A stretch of 47,168 nucleotides of DNA from Rhodobiaceae bacterium (GCA_002721725.1 PBLK01000008.1:205618-252785), one strand, 5' to 3'. Positions 16,473 through 24,864 are shown, counted from the first letter of the stretch. Notes: generated by a model from the sequence alone, not told the origin. Made by a program: numbers and translations.

Positions 16473-17285
16473 ATGCGGATTGTCTCATGGAACATTAATT
16501 CAGTGCGCTTGCGCGAAAATCTGGTGCTCAAGCTGATGAAAGAACTCGACCCGGACATTATCTGCCTGCAGGAAACCAAATGCCCGAATAATCAGTTTCC
16601 TGAAAAAGCCTTTGCCAAAGCGGGCTTCAGCCATATCGCCAAAAACGGCATTAAGGGCTATCACGGCGTTGCCACCTTGTCGAAACATGCGATTATTGAG
16701 AGTGACATTGTCGATTATTGCGGCAAGGGCGATGGCCGCCATATTGCCGTCACCGTAAAAAGCGGCAAAACAGCCAAGCCGGTCACCGTGCATAATTTCT
16801 ATGTGCCGGCCGGCGGCGATGAGCCCGACCCCGATATCAATGAGAAATTTGCCCATAAGCTGGCTTTTCTGGGTGAAATGCAGAACCGCTTTAAAAAACT
16901 GAAAAAGCTTGGAAAAGCGGCTGGTCAAGTGCTGTTGGGCGACCTTAATATCGCCCCCGGTGAGCATGATGTATGGTCGTCAAAACAGCTTAAAAATGTG
17001 GTCAGCCATACGGCAGTGGAAATTGCCGAATTGGCGAAAGTGCAGGCGGCGGCGCAATGGGATGATGTGGCGCGCCGCTTTGTGCCGCCTGAAGAGAAAC
17101 TTTATAGCTGGTGGAGCTATCGGGCGCGCGATTGGGCCGCCTCCGATCGCGGCCGTCGTCTCGACCATATTTGGGTGACGCCGGATTTATCGCCTGCCGT
17201 GTCGGATTATGGCGTGCTACGCGCGGCGCGCGGCTGGGAGCGCCCCTCCGACCATGCGCCGCTATGGATTGATTTAAAGACCTAA
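16473..17285 (+). CDS. xth: Exodeoxyribonuclease III (AP endonuclease)
   Basis: A 270-residue metal-dependent nuclease of the exonuclease III family that cuts at abasic sites and removes blocked 3' ends in base-excision repair. Active-site motifs are Asn7 in 'SWNINSVR', Glu34 in 'CLQETK', 'LLGDLNIAPGEHDVW', 'RRLDHIWVT' and the final 'PSDHAPLW' (Asp-His pair). A GTG lies one codon earlier at 16470, but the ATG at 16473 has ggagaag (16461-16467) at good distance and is preferred. It ends the run that began at dapC. Confidence 0.96.
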   Translation: MRIVSWNINSVRLRENLVLKLMKELDPDIICLQETKCPNNQFPEKAFAKAGFSHIAKNGIKGYHGVATLSKHAIIESDIVDYCGKGDGRHIAVTVKSGKTAKPVTVHNFYVPAGGDEPDPDINEKFAHKLAFLGEMQNRFKKLKKLGKAAGQVLLGDLNIAPGEHDVWSSKQLKNVVSHTAVEIAELAKVQAAAQWDDVARRFVPPEEKLYSWWSYRARDWAASDRGRRLDHIWVTPDLSPAVSDYGVLRAARGWERPSDHAPLWIDLKT

Positions 17286-17316
17286 TTCCCCCACACTGAG
17301 ATGAGGGAGGCGCATT

Positions 17317-18465
17317 ATGAATATGCATGCAGCAATGACCGGTGACATTAAGGCGGTGTGCGCGCAAGCTGCGGCTGAGAGCGAGGCGACGGAAACGGCG
17401 CGGCAATTATCGCCGGAGCTGGCGCGCGCTTTGGCGCGGGCGGGCTATTTCAACATGTTTGTGCCGAACGCTTTGGGCGGTCAGCAATTATCGCCGCCTG
17501 ACGCCATGGCCCGTTTTCATTATTTGGCACGTCATGATGCGGCGAGCGCTTGGGTTACCATGATCGGCGCAACGACGGCGCTTGGCGCGGCCTATCTTGA
17601 TAACGCCATTGGCGGCGAGATATTTGCCGCCAGCGAACGCATTACATGCGGCATATTTGCCCCCAATGGACGCGCGATGCGCGATGGCGATGATTACATT
17701 GTTTCCGGCCGTTGGGCCTGGGCGTCAGGCTCGGCCAATGCCGATTATATCGGTTTGGGCTGCATGACTTTCGAACATGAAGATGATGAACCATCGGGCA
17801 AAAATGTGCGTTTATTGATGGTGCCGCGCGATAAAATCATTTTTCACGACACATGGCACACAATGGGGCTGTGCGGCTCATCTTCCGGCGACGTCGAATT
17901 GCAAGAGGCGCGCATCCCGATGGCGCATAGCTATTCGCTGGCGACCGATACGCCTTGGGCCGAGGGCGCGCTTTACCAAATGCCGTATTTTGCACTTTTG
18001 GCGGCCGGCGTGGCGGCGGTCGCTTTGGGCAATGCGCGCGCCGCGCTGGATGAGGTAATCGAGCTGGTCACCGCCAAAACGGCGCAAGGCCATAGCCGCA
18101 GCTTGGCCGAACGCAGCGGCGTGCAGGCGGCTCTGGCGCAAGGCGAAGCGGAATGGCGCGCCGCCCAAGCCCTCTATGAAACGACATTGGCCGATTGTTG
18201 GCAAGCGGCGCAAGACAAAGTCATCGCGGCGGAAACAAAGGCCGATTTGCGCCTCGCCTCGACCCATGCGGTGCGCAGCTGCGCAGAGGTGGTGCGCCGT
18301 GTGCATGACATTGCCGGCGGCACATCGGTCTATAAAGCCAGTGCCATTCAGCGCCGCTTGCGCGATGCGCAGACCATGACGCAACATATGATTACCAATG
18401 CCACAACCTATGAAATGACCGGCCGCGTCTTGCTCGGCGGTTATCATCCGGGCATGCAGCTCTAG
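17317..18465 (+). CDS. Acyl-CoA dehydrogenase-fold flavin monooxygenase-like protein
   Basis: A 382-residue protein with the three-part acyl-CoA dehydrogenase fold: an N-terminal helical domain ('LARALARAGYFNMFVPNALG'), the middle beta domain ('GDDYIVSGRWAWASGSANAD', close to the HsaA/group D monooxygenase signature 'y.lsGrW.f.SG') and the C-terminal helical bundle ('VHDIAGGTSVYKASAIQRRL'). The 'SGRWAWASG' and 'GTSVYKASAIQR' features resemble two-component flavin hydroxylases and related oxidases more than true fatty acyl-CoA dehydrogenases, and no Glu of the YEGT type is present. Substrate unknown. Ribosome binding site gggagg precedes the ATG. It pairs with the true dehydrogenase 87 bp downstream. 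Confidence 0.8.
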   Translation: MNMHAAMTGDIKAVCAQAAAESEATETARQLSPELARALARAGYFNMFVPNALGGQQLSPPDAMARFHYLARHDAASAWVTMIGATTALGAAYLDNAIGGEIFAASERITCGIFAPNGRAMRDGDDYIVSGRWAWASGSANADYIGLGCMTFEHEDDEPSGKNVRLLMVPRDKIIFHDTWHTMGLCGSSSGDVELQEARIPMAHSYSLATDTPWAEGALYQMPYFALLAAGVAAVALGNARAALDEVIELVTAKTAQGHSRSLAERSGVQAALAQGEAEWRAAQALYETTLADCWQAAQDKVIAAETKADLRLASTHAVRSCAEVVRRVHDIAGGTSVYKASAIQRRLRDAQTMTQHMITNATTYEMTGRVLLGGYHPGMQL

Positions 18466-18552
18466 CCGAACCAGCCAGTTTGTCGCAAGCGCACCGCTTG
18501 CGCGCCGCATGCGAGCCGATTAACCTTAGGGTGAAACTTTTGGGAGGTTGCC

Positions 18553-19701
18553 ATGCTTGGTAATTACACATCACCTTGGATGACCGAGGATTTGACGATT
18601 TTCAAAGATGCGGCCAGCAAATTCATGCAAGCCGAATTTGTGCCGCTGGCCGATAAATGGCACGACCAGGGCATGGTCGATCGCGAAGCTTGGAACAAAG
18701 CCGGTGAGGCGGGCCTGCTTTTGACCTCAATACCGGAAGAATATGGCGGCGGTGGCGGCGACTATCGCCACGAGGCCATTATGACCGAAGAGCAGACCCG
18801 TCTGGGCATTGGCGGCTGGGGGCAATCCGTGCATTCGCTGATTTGTTCACATTATTTCCTTGCCTATGGCACGGAGGAGCAGAAGAAAAAATATCTGCCG
18901 AAAATGGCCAGCGGCGAAATGGTTTGCGCCATTGCCATGACCGAACCCGGCACCGGCTCTGATTTGCAATCGGTCAAAACCACAGCGCTCAAAGACGGCA
19001 ATGAATATGTCGTCAATGGCTCGAAAACCTTCATCACCAATGGCCAGCATTGTGACGTCGTTTTGGTGGTTGCCAAAACCGATCCCGGCCAAGGCGCCAA
19101 AGGCATTTCATTAATGGTGGTCGAGACCGAAACGGACGGTTTCGCGCGCGGGCGCAATCTTGACAAAATGGGGCAGCATGCTGCCGATACGTCAGAATTG
19201 TTTTTCGACGATGTGCGTGTGCCGGCCGATAGTGTTTTGGGCGGCGAAGAGGGGCAAGGCTTTTATCAGCTTATGCAGCAATTACCTGCCGAGCGTTTGG
19301 TCATTGCCAATGGTGCTGTGGCTGCGATGGAGCGTGCCATTCAATTGACGCTGGATTATACACGCGAGCGCGAAACCTTCGGCAATGCGATTTTCGATTA
19401 TCAAAACACCCAGTTCAAACTGGCCGAGTGCAAGGCCGATTGGATGGCGGCGCGCGCCATGGTCGACCAGTTGACGCAGCAACTCATGGACGGCACGCTT
19501 GATGCCAATACGGCGGCGGCGGCGAAATTTTGGTGCACCGAGCGCGAAAATCAGGTGATTGATACCTGCCTGCAATTTTTCGGCGGTTGGGGCTATATGG
19601 ATGAATATCCGATCAGCCGCATGTATACTGACAGCCGCGTGCAGCGTATTTATGGCGGCTCCAATGAAATCATGCGTATGTTGGTGGCGCGCGCGCTCTA
19701 G
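18553..19701 (+). CDS. Acyl-CoA dehydrogenase (long-chain/isovaleryl-type active site)
   Basis: A 382-residue FAD flavoprotein oxidising acyl-CoA to enoyl-CoA. Signatures are 'CAIAMTEPGTGSDLQSVKTT', 'YVVNGSKTFITNGQHCDV' and the C-terminal 'MDEYPISRMYTDSRVQRIYG' segment. The position that carries the catalytic Glu in medium-chain enzymes (YEGT) is Gly ('IYGGSNEIMRM'), as in long-chain and isovaleryl-CoA dehydrogenases. There the base comes from an earlier helix; the Glu in 'AAMERAIQL' is the candidate here. Ribosome binding site gggagg is six bases before the ATG. Chain-length preference cannot be read. Likely partner enzymes include the crotonase further along the window (inference). Confidence 0.93.
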   Translation: MLGNYTSPWMTEDLTIFKDAASKFMQAEFVPLADKWHDQGMVDREAWNKAGEAGLLLTSIPEEYGGGGGDYRHEAIMTEEQTRLGIGGWGQSVHSLICSHYFLAYGTEEQKKKYLPKMASGEMVCAIAMTEPGTGSDLQSVKTTALKDGNEYVVNGSKTFITNGQHCDVVLVVAKTDPGQGAKGISLMVVETETDGFARGRNLDKMGQHAADTSELFFDDVRVPADSVLGGEEGQGFYQLMQQLPAERLVIANGAVAAMERAIQLTLDYTRERETFGNAIFDYQNTQFKLAECKADWMAARAMVDQLTQQLMDGTLDANTAAAAKFWCTERENQVIDTCLQFFGGWGYMDEYPISRMYTDSRVQRIYGGSNEIMRMLVARAL

Positions 19702-19779
19702 CAAAACCCGCTTTTTTGCCGGTTTTCGCTGGCAGTGCTTTTGCTTTTCGGTAAGCTGAAAGAAATGGAGGCTCCGCTA

Positions 19780-20544
19780 ATGATTCTGCTGAAAAACCGC
19801 TTTTTATTGCCTGTCTTCGTGGGCCTATTGATTTTGTTGCCGACGGTTTCAATGGCGCAAACCGTTGAGGTGGCGGCTGATGCGGCTGCCGAAACAGCGC
19901 CCGGCTTTTGGGCGCTCTTGTTTTCCAAGGGCGGTGTGGTGACATGGGTTATTGCCCTTTTATCGGCCGTCGGCCTACCGATTGCTGCCATTAAGCTCTA
20001 TGAATTTTACCGGATGGATATTTTTCGCCCAAGCGCCCTCGAGGAGGCGCTTGGCGACATGCGGCGCGGCAAAACCGCCGGTTTGGGTGCGCGCTTGGAT
20101 GCGCTCGCCCATCCTGCAGCGCCACTTATTGCTTTTGCCTTGAGCCAAAGCAGCGCTGCGCGTTTGGCCCCGGCCGTGCTGCGCGAAGAATTGACGCGCC
20201 GCGCGCAATTTTTGGTGCGTCATCTGTCGCGCAATATTTGGGTGCTCGAATTGATTGCCGCCTCGGCCCCTTTGTTCGGCCTATTGGGCACGGTGCTCGG
20301 CATGATCATCGCTTTTCAAGGCGTTGGCCAGGGGGTTGGCGGGACTGATACGGCGTTATTGGCGGCGGGTATTTGGGAAGCCTTATTGACCACCGCTTTC
20401 GGGCTGGGCGTGGCCTTGCCGTTTTCAATTCTCGCCGCCGTTTTCAATAATGCGGTTGATGGTGTGCGCGATATGGTGGAAGACGCATTGACCGAGATTT
20501 TGGTGCGCGCCGACAGCCGAAGTGCCAAATCAAGCGAGGGCTAG
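19780..20544 (+). CDS. ExbB/TolQ/MotA-type proton channel subunit
   Basis: A 254-residue inner-membrane protein. It starts with a signal-like hydrophobic segment (residues 7-26, 'AQ' at 26-27), a short periplasmic stretch, then three channel helices at about 52-72, 157-181 and 203-223. The last two carry the family motifs 'ASAPLFGLLGTVLGMIIAF' and 'GIWEALLTTAFGLGVALPF', with the conserved Thr and Glu that line the pore. An extra N-terminal segment is common in ExbB proteins outside the enterobacterial TonB system. Two in-frame ATGs (19765, 19780) are possible; 19780 has tggag upstream. It is the first gene of a five-gene run; the next starts 3 bp later. Confidence 0.9.
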   Translation: MILLKNRFLLPVFVGLLILLPTVSMAQTVEVAADAAAETAPGFWALLFSKGGVVTWVIALLSAVGLPIAAIKLYEFYRMDIFRPSALEEALGDMRRGKTAGLGARLDALAHPAAPLIAFALSQSSAARLAPAVLREELTRRAQFLVRHLSRNIWVLELIAASAPLFGLLGTVLGMIIAFQGVGQGVGGTDTALLAAGIWEALLTTAFGLGVALPFSILAAVFNNAVDGVRDMVEDALTEILVRADSRSAKSSEG

Positions 20545-20547
20545 CCC

Positions 20548-20967
20548 GTGCGATTGGCCATCCGCCCACGCCGCGCTGCCTTTATGGGGCTGACCCCTCT
20601 TATAGATATGATTTTTTTGCTGCTGCTGTTTTTCCTGCTCGGCTCCGATTTCGTGACCTATGGACAAAGCCGTTTAGCCCCGCCGCGTGGCACTGGCGGG
20701 GAGAGCAGCGCTGCCCCGCCCGTGCTTATCACCCTGTCTGAAACTGGCGCGTTGAGCTGGAACGGCGCGCCTGCCAATGCGGCTTTTTTAAGCCGCGAAA
20801 CGACGCGCTTGGTGGCGCTCAATGAAGAGCAGACAATGGTTCTCATGCCTGCCGGCGCGGCTAATATTCAACAAGTCAGTGATATTATGGATGTGCTGCA
20901 CCATGCTGGTGCACGCTCCATCACGCTGGAGCGTGACGTGTTTGAAATTGATTTGGCAGATTTTTGA
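20548..20967 (+). CDS. ExbD/TolR-type protein with intact membrane Asp
   Basis: A 139-residue protein with one N-terminal membrane helix and a periplasmic domain. The helix starts 'LTPLIDMIFLLLLFFLLG' with Asp20, the residue that carries protons in ExbD and TolR. The C-terminal part ends with the family's 'VSDIMDVLHHAGARSITLE' helix-strand. It begins with GTG directly after the ExbB stop (3-bp gap). No ATG gives a complete membrane helix, which supports the GTG. Its stop is one base before the start of the second ExbD-like gene. Confidence 0.92.
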   Translation: MRLAIRPRRAAFMGLTPLIDMIFLLLLFFLLGSDFVTYGQSRLAPPRGTGGESSAAPPVLITLSETGALSWNGAPANAAFLSRETTRLVALNEEQTMVLMPAGAANIQQVSDIMDVLHHAGARSITLERDVFEIDLADF

Positions 20968-20968
20968 C

Positions 20969-21394
20969 ATGCAACTGAAAGAGACACGCCGCGAGATAAA
21001 ATCTATTGATTTGCTGCCACTTATCAATGTGGTGTTTCTGCTGATTTTATTCGTTTTGATTGCCGGTCGCCCCTCAACTAATCATCCGTCCAACCTCGAA
21101 GTGGCGCGCAGCACGATCGAAACCGCGCATCAAGGCGCGGCCTTGTCGGTTTGGCTGAAGCAGGATGACACTTTTTATCTGTCGGAAACGAAGCCGGTAA
21201 CGCTTGGTGAATTGACCATGCTAGTCACCGAGAAAGACCTGGCGGCGCAGGGCCTGCCTTTGGAGCTGATTGCTGACCGCCGCGCCCATGCTAGGCAATT
21301 ATTGGCTTTTCGCCGCGCAATGGCGCGCGCCGGTGTCGGTGAGATCCGCTTGAAAACTGAGGTCAGAGCGCCTTCGGCGACAAATACGCAGTGA
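20969..21394 (+). CDS. Second ExbD-like protein, with Asn in place of the membrane Asp
   Basis: A 141-residue ExbD/TolR homologue: short basic N-terminus, one membrane helix 'LLPLINVVFLLILFVLIAG' and a periplasmic domain ending 'LLAFRRAMARAGVGEIRLKT'. At residue 20, where the preceding ExbD has Asp, this one has Asn (codon AAT in 'CTTATCAATGTG'). Proton transport by ExbD and TolR depends on that carboxylate, so this copy probably cannot carry protons and may pair structurally with the intact copy. In a dimeric ExbD pair inside the ExbB pentamer this would make an asymmetric channel (inference). The ATG at 20969 follows the previous stop by one base. The open frame further upstream is within exbD and is not used. 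Confidence 0.9.
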   Translation: MQLKETRREIKSIDLLPLINVVFLLILFVLIAGRPSTNHPSNLEVARSTIETAHQGAALSVWLKQDDTFYLSETKPVTLGELTMLVTEKDLAAQGLPLELIADRRAHARQLLAFRRAMARAGVGEIRLKTEVRAPSATNTQ

Positions 21395-21420
21395 GGCATA
21401 GTGAGGCTTGGTGAGGCATA
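21391..21420 (+). repeat. Triple 10-bp tandem repeat at the ExbD2/vWA gene junction
   Basis: Three units lie end to end: GTGAGGCATA, GTGAGGCTTG, GTGAGGCATA. The first overlaps the TGA stop of the ExbD-like gene; the last ends two bases before the vWA ATG at 21423. Each unit contains a GTGAGG that resembles a ribosome binding site, with the third at proper distance. Confidence 0.85.
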
Positions 21421-21422
21421 GG

Positions 21423-22559
21423 ATGGACGATATATTGCAGAAAAGCGGCTGGTTTAGCCGGATGCGTGCGCGTCTGGTTGCGGTGCCGCGGCGCGTCTGG
21501 TTAAGCCTTTTGGCGGCCTCTTTAGCGGCGCATATTTTGGCCGTCGGCTTGGTGTTGGTTCTGCTGTTTGGCGGCGAACGGGGCGGTGGCGATGCCGAGG
21601 ACAGCCTTGTCATCTCATCGGGAGAAGCCGCCCCCGAAGATATTGATCTTAAGCTGCCGCAACATATGCCGGTTGAGGCACCGCGCTTGGCTAAGGACGA
21701 ACTCGATTTATCGGAACTTTTGGAAGTGCCGCTGGAGGCGGATTTTAATGATTTGATGATGGATAATGCGCAAATGGCGGCAATTGCCCCGGCCATGCCA
21801 TTGCCTAGCGCCGCCGTAACCCAGCGCGCCATGTCGGGCGGAGGTCTTATCTCCGGTGTGCCGCGAAGCTTTGCCGATTATATCCAGCATTTGCAAAAAA
21901 CCGGCATTGACGTGGTGTTTGCCATTGATGCCACCGGCTCGATGGTATGGGTGCATCGCACGGTGCGCCAGCGCATGGCACAATTGGCGGCCTATGTGCG
22001 CGGGCTCGTGCCTTTGGCGCGCTTCGGCATTATCGCCTATCGCGATTATAATGATATTGATTTTGTAACGCGCATTTCGCAACCCAGTTTCGATATAGAA
22101 AAAGCACGGCTTTTTATGAGCGGCATTGATGCTTTGGGTGGCGGTGACCACCCCGAAGCGGTGACGCAAGCTTTGCGCGATAGCGAGACCATTATTGGTT
22201 GGCGCAGCGGCGCCCAGCGCGTCGTCATTATTATCGGAGATGCGCCGCCGCATGCGCGCGAAACGAACGAGGCGGCAGAAATTGCCGAGCGCTTTAAATC
22301 TCGCGGCGGGCGCTTGTCTTTATTGGACAGTCGGGTTGAGGCCAATCGCGCGCTTTTGGGGCGCGGTAAGCCTACCGGTTCAGGGGTTGATTTGGTCAAA
22401 CAGGGGGTGATGCCGGTGTTTCGTAGGCTCGCCCGTTTGGGCGGCGGCACGGCGGCGACATTGGCAGCCGAGCGGGAATTGATGAAAACCCTCGCCCTAT
22501 TGATTTTTGACGACCGTTTTCACGATGAGCTGGCGCCGTTTTTGGCCAATTTGGAGTAG
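21423..22559 (+). CDS. Membrane-anchored vWA-domain protein with a TonB/TolA-like N-terminal helix
   Basis: A 378-residue protein. Residues 1-25 are short and basic (cytoplasmic), then comes one membrane helix (about 26-49, 'WLSLLAASLAAHILAVGLVL'). It contains Ser33-x3-His37, the spacing found in the membrane helix of TonB and TolA, where it contacts the ExbBD or TolQR channel. A proline- and acid-containing linker (50-155) leads to a periplasmic von Willebrand A domain (about 162-365) with the metal site 'DVVFAIDATGSM' (Asp169, Thr171, Ser173), 'GGGDHPEAV' (Asp242) and 'IIIGDAPPH' (Asp273). vWA domains bind protein ligands through a metal ion. No TonB-type C-terminal domain exists. It is the fourth gene of the run. 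Confidence 0.88.
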   Translation: MDDILQKSGWFSRMRARLVAVPRRVWLSLLAASLAAHILAVGLVLVLLFGGERGGGDAEDSLVISSGEAAPEDIDLKLPQHMPVEAPRLAKDELDLSELLEVPLEADFNDLMMDNAQMAAIAPAMPLPSAAVTQRAMSGGGLISGVPRSFADYIQHLQKTGIDVVFAIDATGSMVWVHRTVRQRMAQLAAYVRGLVPLARFGIIAYRDYNDIDFVTRISQPSFDIEKARLFMSGIDALGGGDHPEAVTQALRDSETIIGWRSGAQRVVIIIGDAPPHARETNEAAEIAERFKSRGGRLSLLDSRVEANRALLGRGKPTGSGVDLVKQGVMPVFRRLARLGGGTAATLAAERELMKTLALLIFDDRFHDELAPFLANLE

Positions 22560-22562
22560 CTG

Positions 22563-24854
22563 ATGGTGCGCTTGATGAGCCTTTTTGTTTTTCTGCTGAC
22601 GCCGCTGACGGCGGTGGCATGCGGAGCGCCGCCGTCGCTTTTGATGACCACGCCGCCGCAGCTCTTGCGCGGCTTAGAAAAAGATAAAGCAGCGTTTCTT
22701 GACGCTATGGACAATTATTCGATTGCGATGGAGGCGTGTTATGACGGCCCACAAGGGCCACTGGAATTGGCTCCACATATCAAAGCGGCAAATTTGTTGC
22801 ATGCCAATATCACCGCCATGCGCCGTTTGGCCGAAGATAAGGTGCGCGATAATGAGTTTGATTATGAGGCGCTGTTATCATCCCCGCTTTGGGGCGATAT
22901 TGAAGCCATGCGGGTGGCCGCCACCTATGCCACCGCATGGGGCGCTTTGGCGGCAGCAGTGCGCCATATTTCAGCCGAAGACAAAAAGCAAGCGCTCGAC
23001 CTAGCCGGTGAGGCGATGCAGCAATTGACCTTCGAATTCAAGCATCCGGTCTTGGTGCAGCGCGCCATGTATGGTTTGGCGACGTCCCAGATTGAAGGCG
23101 GCCGCCTAGCGGCAGCAGTCGCAACCTTGACGCGGCTAAGGCAATCTTTGGCGCGCGGCGGCGATGCTGATTTTAAAATATCGGTTGACGGTTTTTATGC
23201 CCGCATCACCGCCCCGGGCTACCAGCCGCCGGCGCCCCTATTTGAGACGGCGGAAACGCCGGCCAATGAAAGCGGCGCGCGCTTGGCCTTGACTGGCAAG
23301 GCCGGCGATGATGCGGTTAAACTGGCGCGTATTGCCTTGGCGGAGGCGCGTCCGGCCTCAGAGATAATCGGCATTTTGGAACCGGCTTTGCGCGGCACGC
23401 GTACCAGCGCGCGAGCCGCACTTGCCTTGATTGCCCGCGACCAGCTTTTATTGAAGGCGATGGATTATGCGCCTGGGCCATCTCTGCGGGTCATGCGCCG
23501 CGCTTTTGCAGACGGTCAATATGGTCAATTGGTTGCGAGCTGGCCCGATTTGAAACCCTATTATCCGCTTTTGCCCGACGGTTTGAAGCGGCAAGTGGAT
23601 TACCATATGGGAGTGGCGCGCCTCAATTTGGGCGAATTGGTTTTGGCGCTCGACCATTTGCGCGCGGCGCGCCGAGCGACACCGAGCGGCGCGGAGGCGT
23701 CGCGCCTCGATAAGCTGATCATTTTGGCGCGCCTGTCGGTCGATAAGCCGCCTAAGGCGCCGCTGATTGCGTTGGCCAAAAAAAACGTGCGCCCGCCGCA
23801 GAAAATAGAAAAACAAAGAGCCATTGATGACCCGCCGCCGACGCCGGAAGAGGCGCTTGATGACATGCTCGATTTGCGCGCCCGCATCGTGTTGGCCCGC
23901 CATGCGGCGGCGCAAGCCGATTGGGCGACGGCGGACGGTTATTTGACTGGCATCGGACCCCAGCAATCAGCCTATCAATTATTTCTCGGTATGCGGGTGC
24001 GGCTCTTGGCCGAGGCGGTGCGCGGGCGTTTAAAGAAAGGCGAAAGCGTCAAGGCGGTGCGCAGCATTGCGCGCGGTGGGCATATTCTTTATCGCCTTTG
24101 GCGCGACAGCGATTGCTTGCCCGGCTGCCCGAGGAGTAATCGCCTCGCAGTGCACCGCGCGGCTTTTGAAACCGCGCTGATGGCCCGACTTAATAGCACC
24201 GCTTTCGGCCTTGCTTGGGGTGGCTTTGTTGATGAGGGCGGCGACATCAAACCTTTTGTTGGCCAGGCCCTCCCCTATTTGATCGATCAAGCCGATGGTG
24301 AAAGGCTGATGGCGATGCTGGAAAACGATAACGAAGATTTGGCAGCCTTTACACTGGGTCAATGGAAAAGACATTTGAGTGCGCGCCTCAAAAAACCTGA
24401 TTTCGACGGGCGCTATCAATTTTTGAGCGCATTGGCCGACATGCAAGGTCGCCCGCATGCGGTTTTGCTGGAGGCATTGGTCGAACATGATTTAACGCGC
24501 GAGCGACCGGCAGAGGCGCTTATCCATGCTGAAACATTGGCCGTCAATTTCCCACGCCGACCGTCGGCTTGGTTTTGGCGCGCTGCCGCTTTGCAAGCCA
24601 ATCAGCGTGGGCTGGAAGCGGCGCGCACTTTATCCTCATTGGCGCAGCGCACCCCGTCCGATGATCCGGTCGGCATGGGTGCGCGGCTCGGCCTGGCAGC
24701 CCTGTTCGTCGATTTGCAGCGCGGTAACCAGGCCTGCGCCATGCGCGAGAAAATATTTTCACGCCCGCAAGCCGAATCACGCTGGCGCAATGCGGCGCAA
24801 GCTTTTCCGCCCTTAAAGGATTGGCAAAAAACCACAGACCGCTATTGTGGCTGA
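22563..24854 (+). CDS. Large exported helical-repeat (TPR-like) protein
   Basis: A 763-residue protein with an N-terminal signal ('LMSLFVFLLTPLTAVAC'), where Cys20 could be either the lipid-bearing Cys of a weak lipobox (AVAC) or the first mature residue. The rest is alpha-helical with repeated pairs such as 'HMGVARLNLGELVLALDHLR' and 'PSAWFWRAAALQANQRGLEA', read as TPR-like repeats though divergent. Several Cys pairs ('CLPGC', 'ACAMREK', the final 'RYCG') fit an oxidising compartment. I recognise no catalytic motif. It starts 3 bp after the vWA gene and ends the cluster, convergent with purH (10-bp gap). It probably works with the vWA protein in the periplasm (inference). Confidence 0.8.
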   Translation: MVRLMSLFVFLLTPLTAVACGAPPSLLMTTPPQLLRGLEKDKAAFLDAMDNYSIAMEACYDGPQGPLELAPHIKAANLLHANITAMRRLAEDKVRDNEFDYEALLSSPLWGDIEAMRVAATYATAWGALAAAVRHISAEDKKQALDLAGEAMQQLTFEFKHPVLVQRAMYGLATSQIEGGRLAAAVATLTRLRQSLARGGDADFKISVDGFYARITAPGYQPPAPLFETAETPANESGARLALTGKAGDDAVKLARIALAEARPASEIIGILEPALRGTRTSARAALALIARDQLLLKAMDYAPGPSLRVMRRAFADGQYGQLVASWPDLKPYYPLLPDGLKRQVDYHMGVARLNLGELVLALDHLRAARRATPSGAEASRLDKLIILARLSVDKPPKAPLIALAKKNVRPPQKIEKQRAIDDPPPTPEEALDDMLDLRARIVLARHAAAQADWATADGYLTGIGPQQSAYQLFLGMRVRLLAEAVRGRLKKGESVKAVRSIARGGHILYRLWRDSDCLPGCPRSNRLAVHRAAFETALMARLNSTAFGLAWGGFVDEGGDIKPFVGQALPYLIDQADGERLMAMLENDNEDLAAFTLGQWKRHLSARLKKPDFDGRYQFLSALADMQGRPHAVLLEALVEHDLTRERPAEALIHAETLAVNFPRRPSAWFWRAAALQANQRGLEAARTLSSLAQRTPSDDPVGMGARLGLAALFVDLQRGNQACAMREKIFSRPQAESRWRNAAQAFPPLKDWQKTTDRYCG

Positions 24855-24864
24855 TGGGTCGCGC

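Noticed and set aside
19780-24854. Zorya-type defence system (ZorA/ZorB motor genes)
   Set aside because: Here the channel subunit is a short ExbB without the long ZorA tail, the partners are ExbD rather than OmpA-containing ZorB, and no nuclease or helicase gene follows.
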